Assembly (NCBI GenBank): GCA_963969365.1
Contig: OZ017750.1
Span: forward strand, 3,720,001 to 3,784,000
DNA from: Asterochloris sp. CNOR1
Lineage: Eukaryota; Chlorophyta; Trebouxiophyceae; Trebouxiales; Trebouxiaceae
Direction: 5' to 3'
DNA: 64,000 bases
A program made the translations under genes and the position numbers. Within the stretch, counting starts at the first letter, position 1; the number at the start of each line of letters is the position of its first letter. The notes under the pieces are model-generated. The model made no database searches. It worked only from the letters and a program-made list of their open reading frames with translations, and was not told the origin of the DNA. Positions 45,401 to 57,800 of the stretch are shown piece after piece.

Positions 45401-45832
45401 GTGCATCAGATCCCGCGCCAGCGCAGTTCAGTCCGCTGGCTTGTGTGAGGTTCATCAGCCCGCTGGCCTGTACTAGTCTGCTCCAGTCCACTGGACTTAT
45501 GTCAAGTGTCTCTCTAGCCCTCTGCCGCCAACAGGTGCTGATGGGGCGTACTCCACAGTCCGGGCTGGCCCAGGGCGCTGCCTTGCACTTCTTCCAGGGT
45601 GGCCAGCTGCCTCAGTGGGAGCGCTGCCGTGGGCTGGCACACCACACAGCACTGCACACCAAGCGTCCATGCTGCGCGTGGCCTGCAGGTCTTCAAGGTG
45701 CTTGGCAGGGAGGGTGTCAACGTGAAGATGCTGAGCCAAGGCGCCTCAAAGACCAACATCTCCATGATAGTGTCTGACAATGAGGGCAAGCGCGTGGTTC
45801 GTGCACTGCACACTGAGTTTTTCCATGAGTGA
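39484..45832 (+). CDS. Aspartate kinase, monofunctional, plastid-type, two ACT domains
   Basis: Phosphorylates L-aspartate, the first step to Lys, Thr, Met and Ile. Ten exons in perfect phase: 39484-39732, 39817-39942, 40075-40154, 40538-40748, 41713-41896, 42343-42444, 42908-43082, 44016-44240, 45000-45153, 45689-45832; 549 aa. The first 83 residues (Ser/Ala/Gln/Arg-rich, few acids) look like a plastid transit peptide; the kinase then starts with [16 protein letters not shown]. Further motifs: [30 protein letters not shown] (phosphate/Asp binding), [26 protein letters not shown]. The C-terminus has two ACT domains ([19 protein letters not shown] and [20 protein letters not shown]), so feedback inhibition by lysine or threonine is expected. 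No homoserine dehydrogenase part follows, so it is the monofunctional type. A GTG codon lies two codons upstream, but ATG 39484 is the natural start. Confidence 0.96.
40430..40482 (+). repeat. Upstream copy of aspartate kinase exon 4 start
   Basis: CTGCAGGGCCGTCCATTCCTG then CATCAGTGTACCTGCC (in segments) at 40437-40475 copies the exon 4 start at 40538 (CTGCAGGGCCGTCCAGTTCC, TGCACCAGCGCACATGCC). The offset is about 99 bp and the acceptor is intact. Confidence 0.93.
40785..40872 (+). repeat. Downstream decayed copy of aspartate kinase exon 4 3' part
   Basis: The intron just after exon 4 reads [19 protein letters not shown] then NAFAALLQ, a diverged copy of the exon's [29 protein letters not shown]. 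About 80 bp are alignable at an offset of about 130 bp. Exon 4 is thus flanked by copies on both sides. Confidence 0.93.
41478..41660 (+). repeat. Two upstream copies of aspartate kinase exon 5 start
   Basis: GCCATGCAG|GGCAT(C) boundaries occur at 41487, 41598 and, as the real acceptor, 41713 (steps 111 and 115 bp). The middle copy keeps CCAGCATGACGCCTGTGAC and ATGAGCTTTCCTTGCCCAGG, parallel to the exon's CCAGTATGATGCCTGGGAC, CTGGGCTTTGTCTCCACAG. The distal copy is more decayed. Confidence 0.95.
42505..42555 (+). repeat. Downstream copy of aspartate kinase exon 6 donor edge
   Basis: AAATTGCCAGACATGCATGT then CTGGAAGGATGTCGACG|GTTGGA copies the exon 6 end AACTTGCCTGAGGTGCAGGT, CTGGAAGGACGTTGACG|GTGAGG. 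The offset is about 101 bp. The copied donor is GTTGGA. Confidence 0.93.
43575..43940 (+). repeat. Four upstream copies of aspartate kinase exon 8 start
   Basis: Boundaries at about 43582, 43693, 43801 and 43904 precede the real one at 44016, a regular 103-112-bp period. The 43904 copy (GCTGGCAGACGGCACCTTCA) and the 43582 copy (CCAGATGGCACCGTCATTGC) still match the exon's CTAGCAGATGGCACCCTCAT, TGCCCAGCAGCG. This is the longest regular acceptor-edge array in the window together with TruB exon 3. Confidence 0.92.
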
Positions 45833-45850
45833 CACGTGGCCTCCATTAAA

Positions 45851-45855
45851 TGTAA
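45851..45855 (+). terminator. TGTAA poly(A) signal of aspartate kinase
   Basis: TGTAA lies 18 bp after the aspartate kinase stop. UGUAA is the usual chlorophyte polyadenylation element; here it is unusually close to the stop, so a very short 3' UTR or a second downstream site is possible. Confidence 0.5.
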
Positions 45856-46015
45856 TGCTACAATGCATGCTTTCTAACAGCCCAGCCTGTGAACTCAGCC
45901 TAGCATTGAGGGAATGTTAATTTGATCATGCAATGAGCAGTGATGATGTGCTCATAGCAAGCAGACCATCAGTATCATCAAGCAGCTTTCACGCTAGACT
46001 TCTGCTGCACGTCGG

Positions 46016-47192
46016 CTAAGCGATGAGGCAGGAGGTGTCACCCAATTGGGGTTGCAAGGGCATCAAGTTGAGAGCAACTCTATATGAAGCATTGCCTGCA
46101 GGTGAGAGTGTTACTGCTTGTGCCTCAAGGGGTGGGTATGAAACCCAGTTTATGATCAATGACATGTTTGAACAGCTCATCTTCACAGAAGCTTTGTGGG
46201 CTGAGATATGCTTCATTAAGGTTGCAGCTATGATATTGTATTCTGGCGTCAGCCCACCCTGGCTATTGGTTTCAAGCACCAATGCGGACAAGACTGGCAA
46301 TTGCAGAAGCACGGATACGCATGCGTCTGTCAGGCAGAGAGAACCTGATGTTATAATAAGCTCCCTCAATGCACTGGCACGGCGCAACGTTGCAGGTATT
46401 GTGGTGACGCCAATGTGTAGGAGCAGGGCCACAATGCATGTCATGCTAGATGAAAGCGAAAAGTCATGCAGCCGCATAGCATTTCTCAGGGACAGGATCG
46501 TCAGATGGGAGCACTGCTGGATGCACAGTGGGACTGCGTTGGTGTCCACCCTTGAGACTTCCAGAAAGCTCAATGCCGACAGACTGGGCAGGCTGCGGGG
46601 CAGTGACTTGCTGCAAGGCCAACTCAGATGCTTCAAGCCAGCAGGCAAGCTAACATCTTGCCAGCAGTGCCGGCCAAGGTGCCATAGCTCCAGATATGTG
46701 AGGTGGATAAGCTGCTCGCACAGCTCTTGTGTCTGTGTCACCACAAAGGAATGCACACCTAGGAAGTGCAGCTGAGTGAGGCGCCCAACGCCCACCGGGC
46801 AAGGGCCATAACGCATTGTTGGGCACGCCCTCACTGTCACACTCAGGTGAAGACTTCTCATCCTCACACAGCTGGCTAGTGCAGCCACGCACTGCGCAGC
46901 TTCAGCGTCGCTACCACTCAGGTCCAGAGTGACATTTTCACTTGTGTCAGCGCTGCCAGGCTGAGGCGGTCCTCGGGCCATTGTAGCAGTGCCATCGAGC
47001 CAGATGTCTGTGAGGGACGCTGCCTGGCACATGAGGACGCTGGCGGCCGCCATAGCATGGACCTCGGCTGGCTCATGCTTGCCGAGCAGCATGAGGTATC
47101 TGAAGCATCCTGGGCGCCGCTGCATCCACAGCTGCAAACTGAGCAATCTGCTATATATTTTGGCATGGAAAACATTGTAAAGCGCTGTGCAG
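46016..47192 (-). CDS. Leucine-rich-repeat protein (possible F-box/LRR type)
   Basis: The minus-strand frame is open from an acceptor-like CCGCAG| at 47192 to the stop TAG at 46018-46016, about 390 residues with no intron. The first in-frame ATG is at 47125, but the frame before it is coding-like (LYNVFHAKIYSRLLSLQLW), so an upstream exon is likely; a candidate lies near 47410-47330 (MHFAALPTLLRIFEMCD). The body is leucine-rich in an LRR spacing: MRSLHLSV, LTQLHFLGV, LTYLELWHL, LKHLSWP, LSALSFLEV, LTILSLRN, ALRELIITS, LSALVLET. The start MQRRPGCFRYLMLLGKHE resembles algal F-box/LRR substrate adaptors, but no F-box is visible. The antisense 250-codon open frame is its shadow. Convergent with aspartate kinase, divergent from AP2. 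Confidence 0.72.
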
Positions 47193-48003
47193 CTGCGGGC
47201 TGGTGCTTATCTGGAGCATATCCCTGCTGAGCGCGGGCAGCACATGGCGGCTGCATGGGCGTGTCAACTCATGTCAGATAGGAGTACGCGGCATGCTGAG
47301 AGGCTCCTGGCTGCTTTCTGTTGGTTTCAGCGGGACAGTCCCGCCAGAAGTGCCCATCACACATCTCGAATATGCGCAACAGCGTGGGCAGCGCCGCAAA
47401 ATGCATAGCTCCCGGTCTGCATGGCTCCTGGTCGCCATAGCTCCTGGTCAGGGCTCTCGGAAGTTCGGACCGCATGAGTGCCGGGACGCGACTGCCACGT
47501 GAATCGTTTGAAAACCAGAATAATGTGAGTTAAAGTGTGTCACGTCGGCTGACCTAAGTTTTAGTTCAACAGCAATCAGTGAAGTCGTGCTGGTGATCGG
47601 TTGCCTGCACAGCTGATCAAACACGCCTCCCAGCTGGCGTCAGCCTGAGCATCCCTGAGACAACCAGGTGAGCATTGGGAAGTTGAGTTCTCATCCCGCA
47701 TTTGGGCGTGCTGAGAGCTGCAGCAATGTTCAGAGTGCCTCAAGCATAATCAAGAGTGCTTTGGAGCCGGGTCGAGATATCTGCACCAGACATGCAAACT
47801 ATCTGCAGGGGTCGAGGGTCCCCGTTCAAGCTCCGAGAGGTCTTCAAAGCTCTCAAAGCTGGCACTCTACTGTGCTGGTGAGCTGTGTGCACGGGCAGTG
47901 GCCAAATCTGACTTACTGTTGCTCGGAGCGACCCCTGAAACCAGCCAACAGTCGTTGATGTGATGAGCGGGCCTTGCTCAGCTTGATCTAGCCAGCCCCT
48001 GCT
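47193..48003. other. Divergent region between the LRR gene and AP2 gene
   Basis: It probably holds the LRR gene's missing first exon (near 47410-47330), both promoters and possibly a noncoding or coding first exon of the AP2 gene. No further gene is supported. Confidence 0.4.
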
Positions 48004-50970
48004 ATGAGCACAGGCCTGCATCAATGTCTGAACTGTGCTGCAGGGGTGGTGCCCATGCTGAACCAGCATTCCATGTCCCTGTCTGGCAGCAGTGCCAGCT
48101 CCCAGAGCTCCACCAGCTTTGTGGCAATGCCCCCCTCCGGCAGTCCCATCTGCGCACCGCCCACCCAGCCCGCCAGGACGCTGAAAACAATGCCTGTAGC
48201 CATCCCAGATGAGCAGCAGTCTGCTGCAAAGCTCAAGAAGGCCCAAGCAATGTACAGGGGCGTCAGGCAGCGCCCATGGGGCAAGTGGGCAGCGGAGATC
48301 CGGGACCCCAGGGCTGGGCAGCGCCTGTGGCTGGGCACCTTCGATTCTGCCATCGAGGTGTGTCCTTGGTGGTGATACCTTCCTGTTGGAGGACTGGGCT
48401 GCCAGCAATCAGCCTGACAGCATTGGGATTGCATCACTCAATCGGCAGCTGCTGTTTTCAGAGGTACGGTTTTGGCTGTTCCTGGTGATGTCATGGCGCG
48501 AAAGTGCAGCACCAGTATGGCGTCTATATCTGCCAGCAGCACACCTCACTGGCCCCAGCCACAGCCGTGCTGCAGTGCTGACTCTGCCCTGCCCCACTCC
48601 CGCAGGCAGCGCAGGCCTACGACGCAGCAGCTCGCTCCATCCGCGGCTCTGCCGCTGTGTGCAACTTCCCCATCCCAGACGGCCAGCCACCTCCAGCGGC
48701 GCCCCAAAGGTGCAGGTCTCTCCTGTGCTGCACTTAAAGCACATTCCAGTCGCCCAAATGCAGCCTCAACAAGCTCCACGGCCAGGCCTGTTCTATGCAG
48801 CATGTGGGCTAGGAGCCAGCTGGCTGGCTCTGTAGGGAGCTGCTGCTGCAAATCTTCAGCCCCAGCCTCTTCAGCAACAACAGCAGGTCTTGTTATCAAG
48901 CAATGATGTGACAAGATTCCGCTGTCTGCTTGTACAGGCCGCTGGGGAACAGCAAGCATGCTGCCACCGCTTGATTGGCACCAGCCCAAGCGTGACACCG
49001 TGAGTGATTCTCTTACAGGTTGCTGAACAGCAAGAACAGCAAGGCTGCTGCCCGCCGCGTGGCAGTGGAGATGGAGTCCGCTGGCGACCTGAAGCGCTCT
49101 GAGAGGAGGTGCCGCCCCCTGGTCCGCTGCGAGAGCCTAATCAGCGGGAGGCAGCGTGATCGGAGCCTCTCGCGCCCTGAAAGCAGCAACAACTCTTCCT
49201 GCACGGTGGGTACGCCTGCAGGCTTGGTTGTGCTCAGCAATGCACTGCAGGACAGCCAATGCTGGCTGCTTGCACTGCGTCTAGCCTGCAACCACTTGCT
49301 CCATGGGAGCCACGAGTTGTCCTGCATGTTGGGTGGCATGACGTGTGGTTGAAGCTGTCCCTGGCACAGGCAAGCGGTCTGGCATGCTCAGGGCGATGAT
49401 ATGGCAAGCAGGGCTGTGGGTCAGGCGTGCATGCATGGCTTCATGGGCCTGTCGTGGGCTGTGCTGTATGGATGCCCCCCCTGGGCATGCAGCTCACTGC
49501 CCTGCGCGCAGCAGATGATTCATGCCCACCCCTATTTACGGCTGGCAGCATGGTGTGAGGCCGGCAGCTTTCATGTGACTAAACTGTCACATGGCCCTGC
49601 TGACTGGCTACATCTGGAGCCTCCCACGCTTACAGTGCAGGCTGCGACCATCCTACGATGTACCTGCATGTTGCTGCCAGCAGCCTGCATGAGGCTGGAT
49701 CTGGCTGTGTGCGGCACAATATGCCGGCTGTTGCCAGGATGGGGGTTAGTCAGGCCAGCCTCGTAGTGACGGGAAGCTTTACACTACTGCCCTCCAGTGT
49801 GCCAAAGGCTGCTTGATCTGACATTGCCCAGGTGTACATGCAGATCTGCCAAGCACGCAATTGAGCAAATATCTATGCTTAAAACCTCAGTCATCACTGG
49901 GGATCACCTCACTGAGTCCAGCTCGTCACTGGATTAAGCTCTCAGAGGGCCCCCTGCATGTGTTAAAGCTGAGCTGCTGGGCACGGTGCCACCCTGCAGG
50001 GTGGGGCTGATGCACTGATTTGCTCAGCCTGCTTCAGCCTGTTGGTGGATCTGACTCGAAATGCCCTGCCTTGTGACCCACCTTGCTTGCATCAGTGTAT
50101 ATCATCATGCATCTCTCCACCCTTTGGAGTGCTTGAGCTTGTGCAGGGGCTCAGGCAAGCCTGCCGTCATGCTTAGCGGGCTGAATGCACATGACATTAG
50201 TTGCAGCTCTTGACTTGGAATGCTTGCCTGCACTTGCAGATCGCCAATCATGTCTAATCTGCAAGCCCTTCAGATCAGCCTGATCCATAGCACTGCAGAG
50301 GGGCACAGCCAGGCATTGCAGGACGCACCTGCATGCCTGTACTTGGCTTGCTGCACTCTGCAGATACACAGCTCATACATCTGCCTGCTGTGTCCTGCAG
50401 GAGGAGGAGGTGCTGGTTTCAGCCGAGAAGGTGCAGGCAACAGCCACCAGCAACATGTCCTTCCTCCAGCGCTACAGCGCAGAGCAGGGGATTGAACTGC
50501 CCTCCTTCGGGATGCCGCTGATGATGGGCATCAGCCCAGGGTCTGCCTACATGGAGCCAGACCTGGCCTGGGGCAGGTCAGCAACTGCCTTTCTGCAGTC
50601 TTCTCCAAGCCCTTCACAGCCAAGCAGCCTCCAGAAGTAAAGCCTGCCTGCAGGGCATTGCCCTGTGCCTGCTGTGGCAGCTCAACACTTCAAGGTGCTG
50701 ATGGTCCCTCTGCTGAGGACAGGATCCAGCAGCCTTTGCCTTGCTTGCTGCTATGTCTTCCCTGGTGTCAGCTCCTCTCTCATTGCTCTGTTCTCATGCA
50801 GGTCTGAGGACAGCGGCGTGTCTGCGCTGGTGGCCGACGATGACCTGAGTGGTGTGGTGGCCGATCTGCCAGAAGACAGCCTGGACGTGTCAATTGATGA
50901 CCTCATGGGCAGCATGGCGGTCAGCCCGCCCACGGAAGGCCTCTGGGGCCGCTTGGAGATGGCTCGCTAG
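48004..50970 (+). CDS. AP2/ERF-domain transcription factor
   Basis: Five exons: 48004 (or ATG 48055)-48357, 48606-48709, 49019-49205, 50401-50576, 50802-50970, all in phase; stop TAG at 50968-50970. A single AP2 domain spans the first intron: [31 protein letters not shown] | [32 protein letters not shown] places it with ERF-type (Ala14/Asp19) rather than DREB-type domains. Before it are Ser/Pro-rich residues and AAKLKKAQA. After it are a basic segment ([22 protein letters not shown]) and an acidic C-terminus ([20 protein letters not shown]) that could be an activation domain. CTGCAG just after 48036 could be the acceptor of an upstream exon, so the start is uncertain. Predicted nuclear GCC-box-like DNA binding; targets unknown. 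Confidence 0.88.
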
Positions 50971-51864
50971 CATGCGGATTCTCCGCTGTCATCATCAGGG
51001 TAGATGGCAGTCTGCTGCGCTTGTCTGCCTGGCACATAGCAGGCGCCACAACACCAGCCCACTCAGCCAGTGCGGCGCAGGCTGCCTAGCACAGCCAGCC
51101 CGCTGCAATACCAGTCTTCCAAAACGGCATGCCCCACACAGGCACTTGAGTTTCCACCAGACGCAGCTCATCAGCTCTCCACCTCTGGCCCCTCCCGCAG
51201 CAGATCCTGCAGAGCGTTATAGTCAGGTCCCCGGCTCATTGGAGACAGCTCTTCGCCATTTAGAGGGGCGTTTGGCACTGCATCTTGTGCCCAGACCAGT
51301 GCAACTTTGCATTTCTTCATGCTTGTGAGTGTACTGATTGGCGGCGCTTGTGTGATTTGCTCCCTCAGTCAGCTCAGAGCATGCTTCTCTGGACAATGGC
51401 CTTGAGATGGAGTGCCCAGCCCTCTGTTCTCAAGCATTCCCGCTATCAACACCTTGGTTGGTGCTGCACCAGCAGGTTGCCGAAGCTTTAGTCTTTCAGG
51501 CAGCTCCTGCACCCCTTTTTGCGCTCACCCAACCAGACCACTCATTTCGTGTTCAGTCTACTGTCCTTGTTCATTGCGCGCACATGGCGACTGCTCCCAT
51601 GCTGCCCCCGAATTGATTTGTCTGGCACCGCAACATTCATGGGCCATTGGGGAAATAGGATGCAAGCAACTGTTCTGCAAGCATTCACGACAATCTGCAC
51701 GGAATGAACGCTCAACCATCTCCACCTCTGGGCTAGCTCTTCGGCGTGCGTTAGTTTCTTCATTTTGGCTGCAGATACCTAGTCTGAAAGTACAGTACAG
51801 TGTAGAGCATGTAATTGTTTCACAGCGCAAGCCTGGAACATGGAAACACACGGAGTACATGCCA
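50971..51864. other. Convergent intergenic region, AP2 to TMCO4
   Basis: About 0.9 kb between the AP2 stop and the TMCO4 stop. It should hold both 3' UTRs. I see no exon-like pattern with splice signals and no TGTAA near either stop. Confidence 0.5.
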
Positions 51865-54800
51865 TCATGCTGTTGGCTGGTGATCCATATCCAAAGCATT
51901 CAATATCTCGCCCATCTTCCTGGCGTAGTCAAAGTGTCCTGCATGCACAGGTGGACTCAACTCATGAGGCTGCCTTGAGGTTGGCTCAGAGCTGCACACT
52001 GCAGCACTTGGATGCTAGCACGGGGCGGCTGTACACCAGGCAGCCACCCTCAGCTGCCAACATGGCGCAACAAAACATCCCAAAAACTGTTAGCCTGGCC
52101 GCCATGTGGAGCGTTGCTGACTCTCAGCCCATGCAGACAGCTTCTACCAGTTCGGAACTGCTGACCTGTAACCATTTCCAGCTCCACATTCTCAATGCCA
52201 GGCACTGCCACCTCGCAAATGCCAGCAGCAGGGCGGATGAAGCCTGAGGTGCTGCGGAAGAGGAGGGCCAGCAGCCAGTCCTGCTTTGAGAAGCCGTTGA
52301 CAAACCTGCACAGGGTTATGGGAGACTTGGTGACTGCACGCCCTGAATTGGTGCAGAGCAATATGCTCAGCACATGACACGCTGCACTAGGCTAGACTGC
52401 CTTCCAGCTATGGCTGCCTCCATGCTGGCACCCATGGCGCAGCAGATGGTGCCCAGTCAATATCAGAGCATACCACAGTGCCTGCTTGCCCTCAATGGCT
52501 TGGCACAGTGCGCCCAGTGCAGCAGCAAGGCCATGTCAGTGCATCACACGAGGCCTGGCTTGCTCATGTCCCCTACCAGCTTCCCTTGACCATGCGGGCA
52601 GCCGTCAGCTGTCAGCCCCTGCCTGATGGTCCCCAGCTGCTGGCTTCCAGTACCCGTTCAGGCAGATGCGGACTGCTGCCTTGTGGCTGCTTCATCCACA
52701 TGTGATGCGGCCAGCGGTGGCCCCGAAGATGTCAGCTCACACCACTCTGGTATTCACGACCTGGCAGTGGGCACCCTCTCTAAACTTGGGCAGCTGCCTG
52801 CCCCTGCCTGTCAGCCACACCTGCCTGGCAAACTGAACGTCAGCCATTGCTGATGTGCCTCATCTGCCACAGCCACAACTTGCTGCGCCATCTCGACGCA
52901 GCCAACCCCTGCTGGTGCAACCCTGCTGAAGGTACTCCCTGCATTGAAGGCAGCCGCTGGCCGCTGCACATTCAGCTTATTTACCTCTGGTCCAGCCACC
53001 TGTGAGCAGTGGTGCCCACCTCTGCAACCTTGCTCACACACCTCATGGCCTTTGTATGGCGCTGGCCGCCGCCTTGTGGCTATGAAGCCTATGTTGTTCA
53101 CCTCTCATGTAGCCACCACTGGACCGCATCTGGATGAGGTCAGCTCACACCCAAGTGACTTCTACAAGCTCACCGCCCGGCCACCACAGAGCGAGCCATC
53201 TGGAAGCGCTCCGGAATGATGGTCACCGTAGTGCCCAGCAGAATGGCACTCTCCACAATGCCCCGTCCATTGAAGCGTGCCAGCTCCAGGAGGCAGTGGT
53301 AGATCAGGCGGGCCCCCATGGAGTATCCAACCAGTGTCACAGGCCTGCGAGTCGCAGCAGCCAACTCCTCAGAAGGCGTCTGCAGAGGTGAACAATGATG
53401 TTTCGCAGGCAGGGTCATACGAAGTCACGAGAGTCAAAGGCCTGCACGCGGTAACATTCAATGCCTCAACATATGTGTCAGTGGTTTTAGAGGTGACAGG
53501 CGCCAGCTGAGTTCCTGAGGCATCTGGGACCAACACCAGCCAACTCCATAAGAGCGTGGAGCCCTGACTGAGTGCAGGCGTCGCAAGCACAGTGAGGTCT
53601 TAAGTTCAGAGGCGCCCAGGCTAGCAACAGACAGCAGCAGACTTGGAGGAGCTCTGTGCGTGCAAGCAAGTCAACTATGAGGTCCAATTCTGGGGCTCTG
53701 CATGTAGCTGCCCAGGAAACTCTCTAGGAATGATGCTGTGGCTCTGCTTGAGGGCAGCAAGAGGGTGGCAACTGTGCAGTATTGTGTACTTCGAGGGGCC
53801 CCACCCACATGCATCGAGCTGGCAGCCAAGATTGAGTCTGGACAAGGCGGATACCTCACGTACAGGGTACCAAAAGACTGGATGTACATCTTTGTCCAAC
53901 AAAGCCTGTCCAAGTGTGATAAGTACAGACATTCCAGCCACGCATCGCGTGTCTCAGGTGAGTTCAGTCTGTCACCAGCTGTTGCCTGGCAGTTGCAGTC
54001 AACAGAGTGCAGGGAAGCTGGTTGGTCTCACTTGTCACCGTGGGCTCCGCTCATCAGCACATGCGCCAGCAGCTTCCCGGCCTTCTCAGCCCGGTTGAGG
54101 CACACGCTCCACCTGCACAAAGGGGTGTGTCAAAGTTGCACAGCGCTCTGCCGAGTGACAAAGTGCAAGACCTGCCGGTGGGCCAAGAGCTACCATGGCA
54201 TAGCTCCCTGCACCGCATAGCAGCGCTGGACATGGAGATGGAGACTGACTGCGCTACAGCCCGCAAGTCAGCACTGCATTCTCACCAGTGCAAGGCATTG
54301 GACCTGGATAAACAGCCAGGAGGATGCAGGTGCACCCCCGCACGTGTATGCGCCTTGCGCCATTGAGGGGGCTTGTGCCTGCAAGCTCGGCACCATGGCA
54401 ACCAAACACACCCCCAGCACAGCTTCATCATCCAGCAGGTTTCCTGTTCAAAGATGCTGGTTAGCCTCTGCTGTACAGCTCTGCAGGCTACGATGCTACA
54501 GCACTCCAGCAGCAGAACATGTGCTGCTGGCAGCCTTGGCAGCCAGCAGCAGCCTGGCTGCGCACAGGCCGCACAGCCATGCGCATGGGGTTTGCAGGCC
54601 CTGCAGCAGCTCATGACACCCTGAGTGTCCTCCTTACTGTGCGCTCAGCACATGATTGGGGCTTCACGCCCTGCAGCAGTACTTTGCACCCTGCAATTTT
54701 GCAGCAACTTGCACCCTGCCCTCTGCAGCACTTTGCACGCAGAGTGACCCCCTTCCTATCCACTCAGCATAGTATTGGCATGTAAGAAAGGCAAGCAGCA

Positions 54801-57800
54801 GGCTTGTCAACCAAGCGATTTTGTGACGCAGATGCTGTTGTCCATTGCCTTGCAGATCGACAGGCACAAATGTACAGCTGCACGCCAGCAGCAAGAGTAG
54901 TGCTTGCTACAGCTGTAAAAGCAGCAGCCTGGCTTCGCACTTGCAGCCCAATCTTATGCAGCAGTGCACCACAGCAGCGCAGCCCATGGCCGGCAGGCAC
55001 CATAGATGCATGAGAACTCACTGGGCGTCTATGATATCTGACGCGCCCAGCAGGGTCATGGGCAGGGCAAACGCAGCCACAAGGCCCTGTACTACCAGGT
55101 GCTCGACAATCAGCTTTCCAGCCTCCATCATTGCCTGCACAAAACACAACACACAGCATTGGCAGTGGTGCGCACGAGGCAGGCAGCTGCCTGGAGTTGA
55201 AAAGCTCCTGCAAAGGTGACGTATGGCTGAATGACTGCAGCAGAAAACACCATGCAGCATCGTTGAGCAAGGGGCCTGGCACCACCAGGTGCCCCACAAT
55301 GAACTGAGCCTCCCTGACTGCGTCGCAGTTGCAGCACCATTGCGCACCGGAACAGGCACCAAGCGTGATCCTCTGCCCTCAAGGCGCAACAGTCATGCCG
55401 CCATCAAACTTTTACAGCACAGGGTTCAGAGGACTGGGAACGTGAAGCTTTAGCAAGAGCCTCAATTTCTTGGGTTTAGTCACAAAAAGCAATGCAGCCC
55501 CTAGGGTCTTGCAGCGCTTGACACCCTGCCCAGACCTTGTACAACAGAGGGGAGCTACTTTGTACATGTAAATCATAGCTGAGTGGGTCAGGGTTGTGAT
55601 GGTGGGCAGAGCTCAGTGGGTGCCCTCCCATAGCAACAGCCGTGCGCCAGCCCTGTACCGGAGGACCTGCAAGATCTCGTGGCTCGGCCCACTTTCTTGA
55701 GCTGCTTCAGATGCCCTGCCCCAGTAGAGACAGCATTACATATCAAGTGCTCACCTTGCCCTTCACACTGGCACTCAGCAACTCATGGCAGCTTCACGCA
55801 GCCCCATGCAGCTGCAATGGAGGGCAGCACCCTGTAGTGTGGTGTACACTGGAAGCACTGGAAGCATTTTGTCTAGCCCTTGTGCCAGCGGGCAGCACCC
55901 ATGTGTCCCAGTCTCACTTGTATCTAAAGCCAGGCAGAATGCTGGTTTTAGACAGGTGCTGCATTTGGGGCCAACAGGCAATGGGCTTGCAATCGGCCCC
56001 ATACAGCTGTGAAGGGCAACGCATGGAAACGATGAGCACAGAAGCAAGCATACTGCTGCACACTCACCTTGTTCTTAAGGAAGGTGATCAGCGTCTTGTT
56101 CAGCGCCACCAGCTCCTTTGTCTCCCACACCAGGCAAAAGCGCTCAGCATCTGCGGCAGCCAGCGGCCGCCACACATCAACTGCAGGTCAGGCAAAGCAG
56201 TCTGGTGACGCAGCGGCCAGCACATGCTGCGCCATCGCTGAGGAGGATGTGTGCAGACAGCCCATATTGTGCCCTGCCATCCCAAATGTACCTGCGTCGT
56301 GATTTACAAGTGCGGTGCAGGCTTCCATAGACAGGTGCCCATACACAATCCTGCCAAGACAGCCAAGCTTTGTTGCCAAGCTGCCAGTGATCGCATGTAT
56401 TAGCGAGGGCACCCACCAAAGTCAGAGGGCTTGGCAATCCAGCCTGCCACGCCCACAGTGAGCGCCAAGCGGGGATCAGGCCGCCGCTGCGCTGTGACGG
56501 GGATGGGCAGCAGTGGAGGCTCGCTGGCAGCCTCCTGCAGGTGAGGGCGCAGCATGAGTGCTTATTGGGGCGCAGCCTGACGCCTTGTCAGGGCACGTCC
56601 TAGAAGTCTCCAAACAGGACTAGCCATGGCTGCACCCTGCAGGGCAGGGCGCAGCAGGAGGGTTTCTCTGGGCATAGCAGGAGGGGTCGTCAGGGCACGG
56701 CAGGAGGGCGCATCAAGGCGCGGCAGAGAAGACTTGCTGGCAACAGTTTGCACGTGGGGCCCTTAGCAGGAAGGCTTCTTAGGGCGCAGCATGAAGACTT
56801 CTTGGGGCGTAGCATGAGGGCTTGTCAGGGCTCAAACAGCAGGGATACTGACTGCAGCACACCATGAGCTTGTACCACCACAGGTACGGGCCTGCCTACT
56901 TCCAGGCAGTCTGACGGGTTTGAAGCCTCCAACATGGCAGTCTGGCATTCAACTGTAGCACAGCTGTGGCACCAGTCAGGCCTGCCTGCACAAGAGACAG
57001 CTGCCATCCAACTTGAAACCACAGCAACCCCAAGACTTGTGGCTGAGCTGTGACTCTCTACCAGACCCACAGTGCAAGGGTCCTGGCGGCTCACCTTGTC
57101 CTCCGTTGTGCGGCGGCCCCACGGCAGCCACGAGCTGTTGCTGCTGCTGGTGTCTGGCGATCCCTCTTGATGGCCTGCACAAGGAGCCCATTGACGTTCT
57201 CTGCAGCTGGACACGCTATTCTTGTTGATCAACCACCTCTACAATAAACATGCTAGTTTCTCAGCAACCACAAAAGCAGCAACTGGCATACAGGACAGCC
57301 TCAGCAGCTGGAAATGCAGGTCCTGTTGCTCACGCAGCTCTGTACAAGCATGTCATTCAGCAACCCCCACAAGACCAGCATCTGGCATGCTGCTGGAAAA
57401 CACTGCCGGTCTAGCCAGTATTTGCAGTGCTGTGCAGTGCACAGACCCTCCTTCTGCCAGCGCCGTTCACTGATATGCAAGTTTCTGGACTCCCCCTATG
57501 GCCATGTCTGGTCTACTCAATATGTGCAAACATGCTCTATGATGACTGCCAGCAGAAATTTCTGAGACTGCATGCATGTCTTCAGTAAGACCAAGACCCA
57601 GTGGCGACCTCCTGCAGCCATGATTGGCGTAATCGACCAGACTGGCTGGCCTCGCCAATACACAAGCCCTCCTGGCCACCATCTGTCTTTGAACATGCAC
57701 GACTCCAACCTGAAAACGTCTAGCATCCGCCTGTGGCTACATCTGACCTTCAGAAGTTCCGAACCAGCTGGCGGACTTCTCCTTTGGGGCTGCCCTTTTG

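Noticed and set aside
46023-46775. 250-codon plus-strand open frame
   Set aside because: Shadow of the minus-strand LRR frame, which is longer and has regular leucine spacing.
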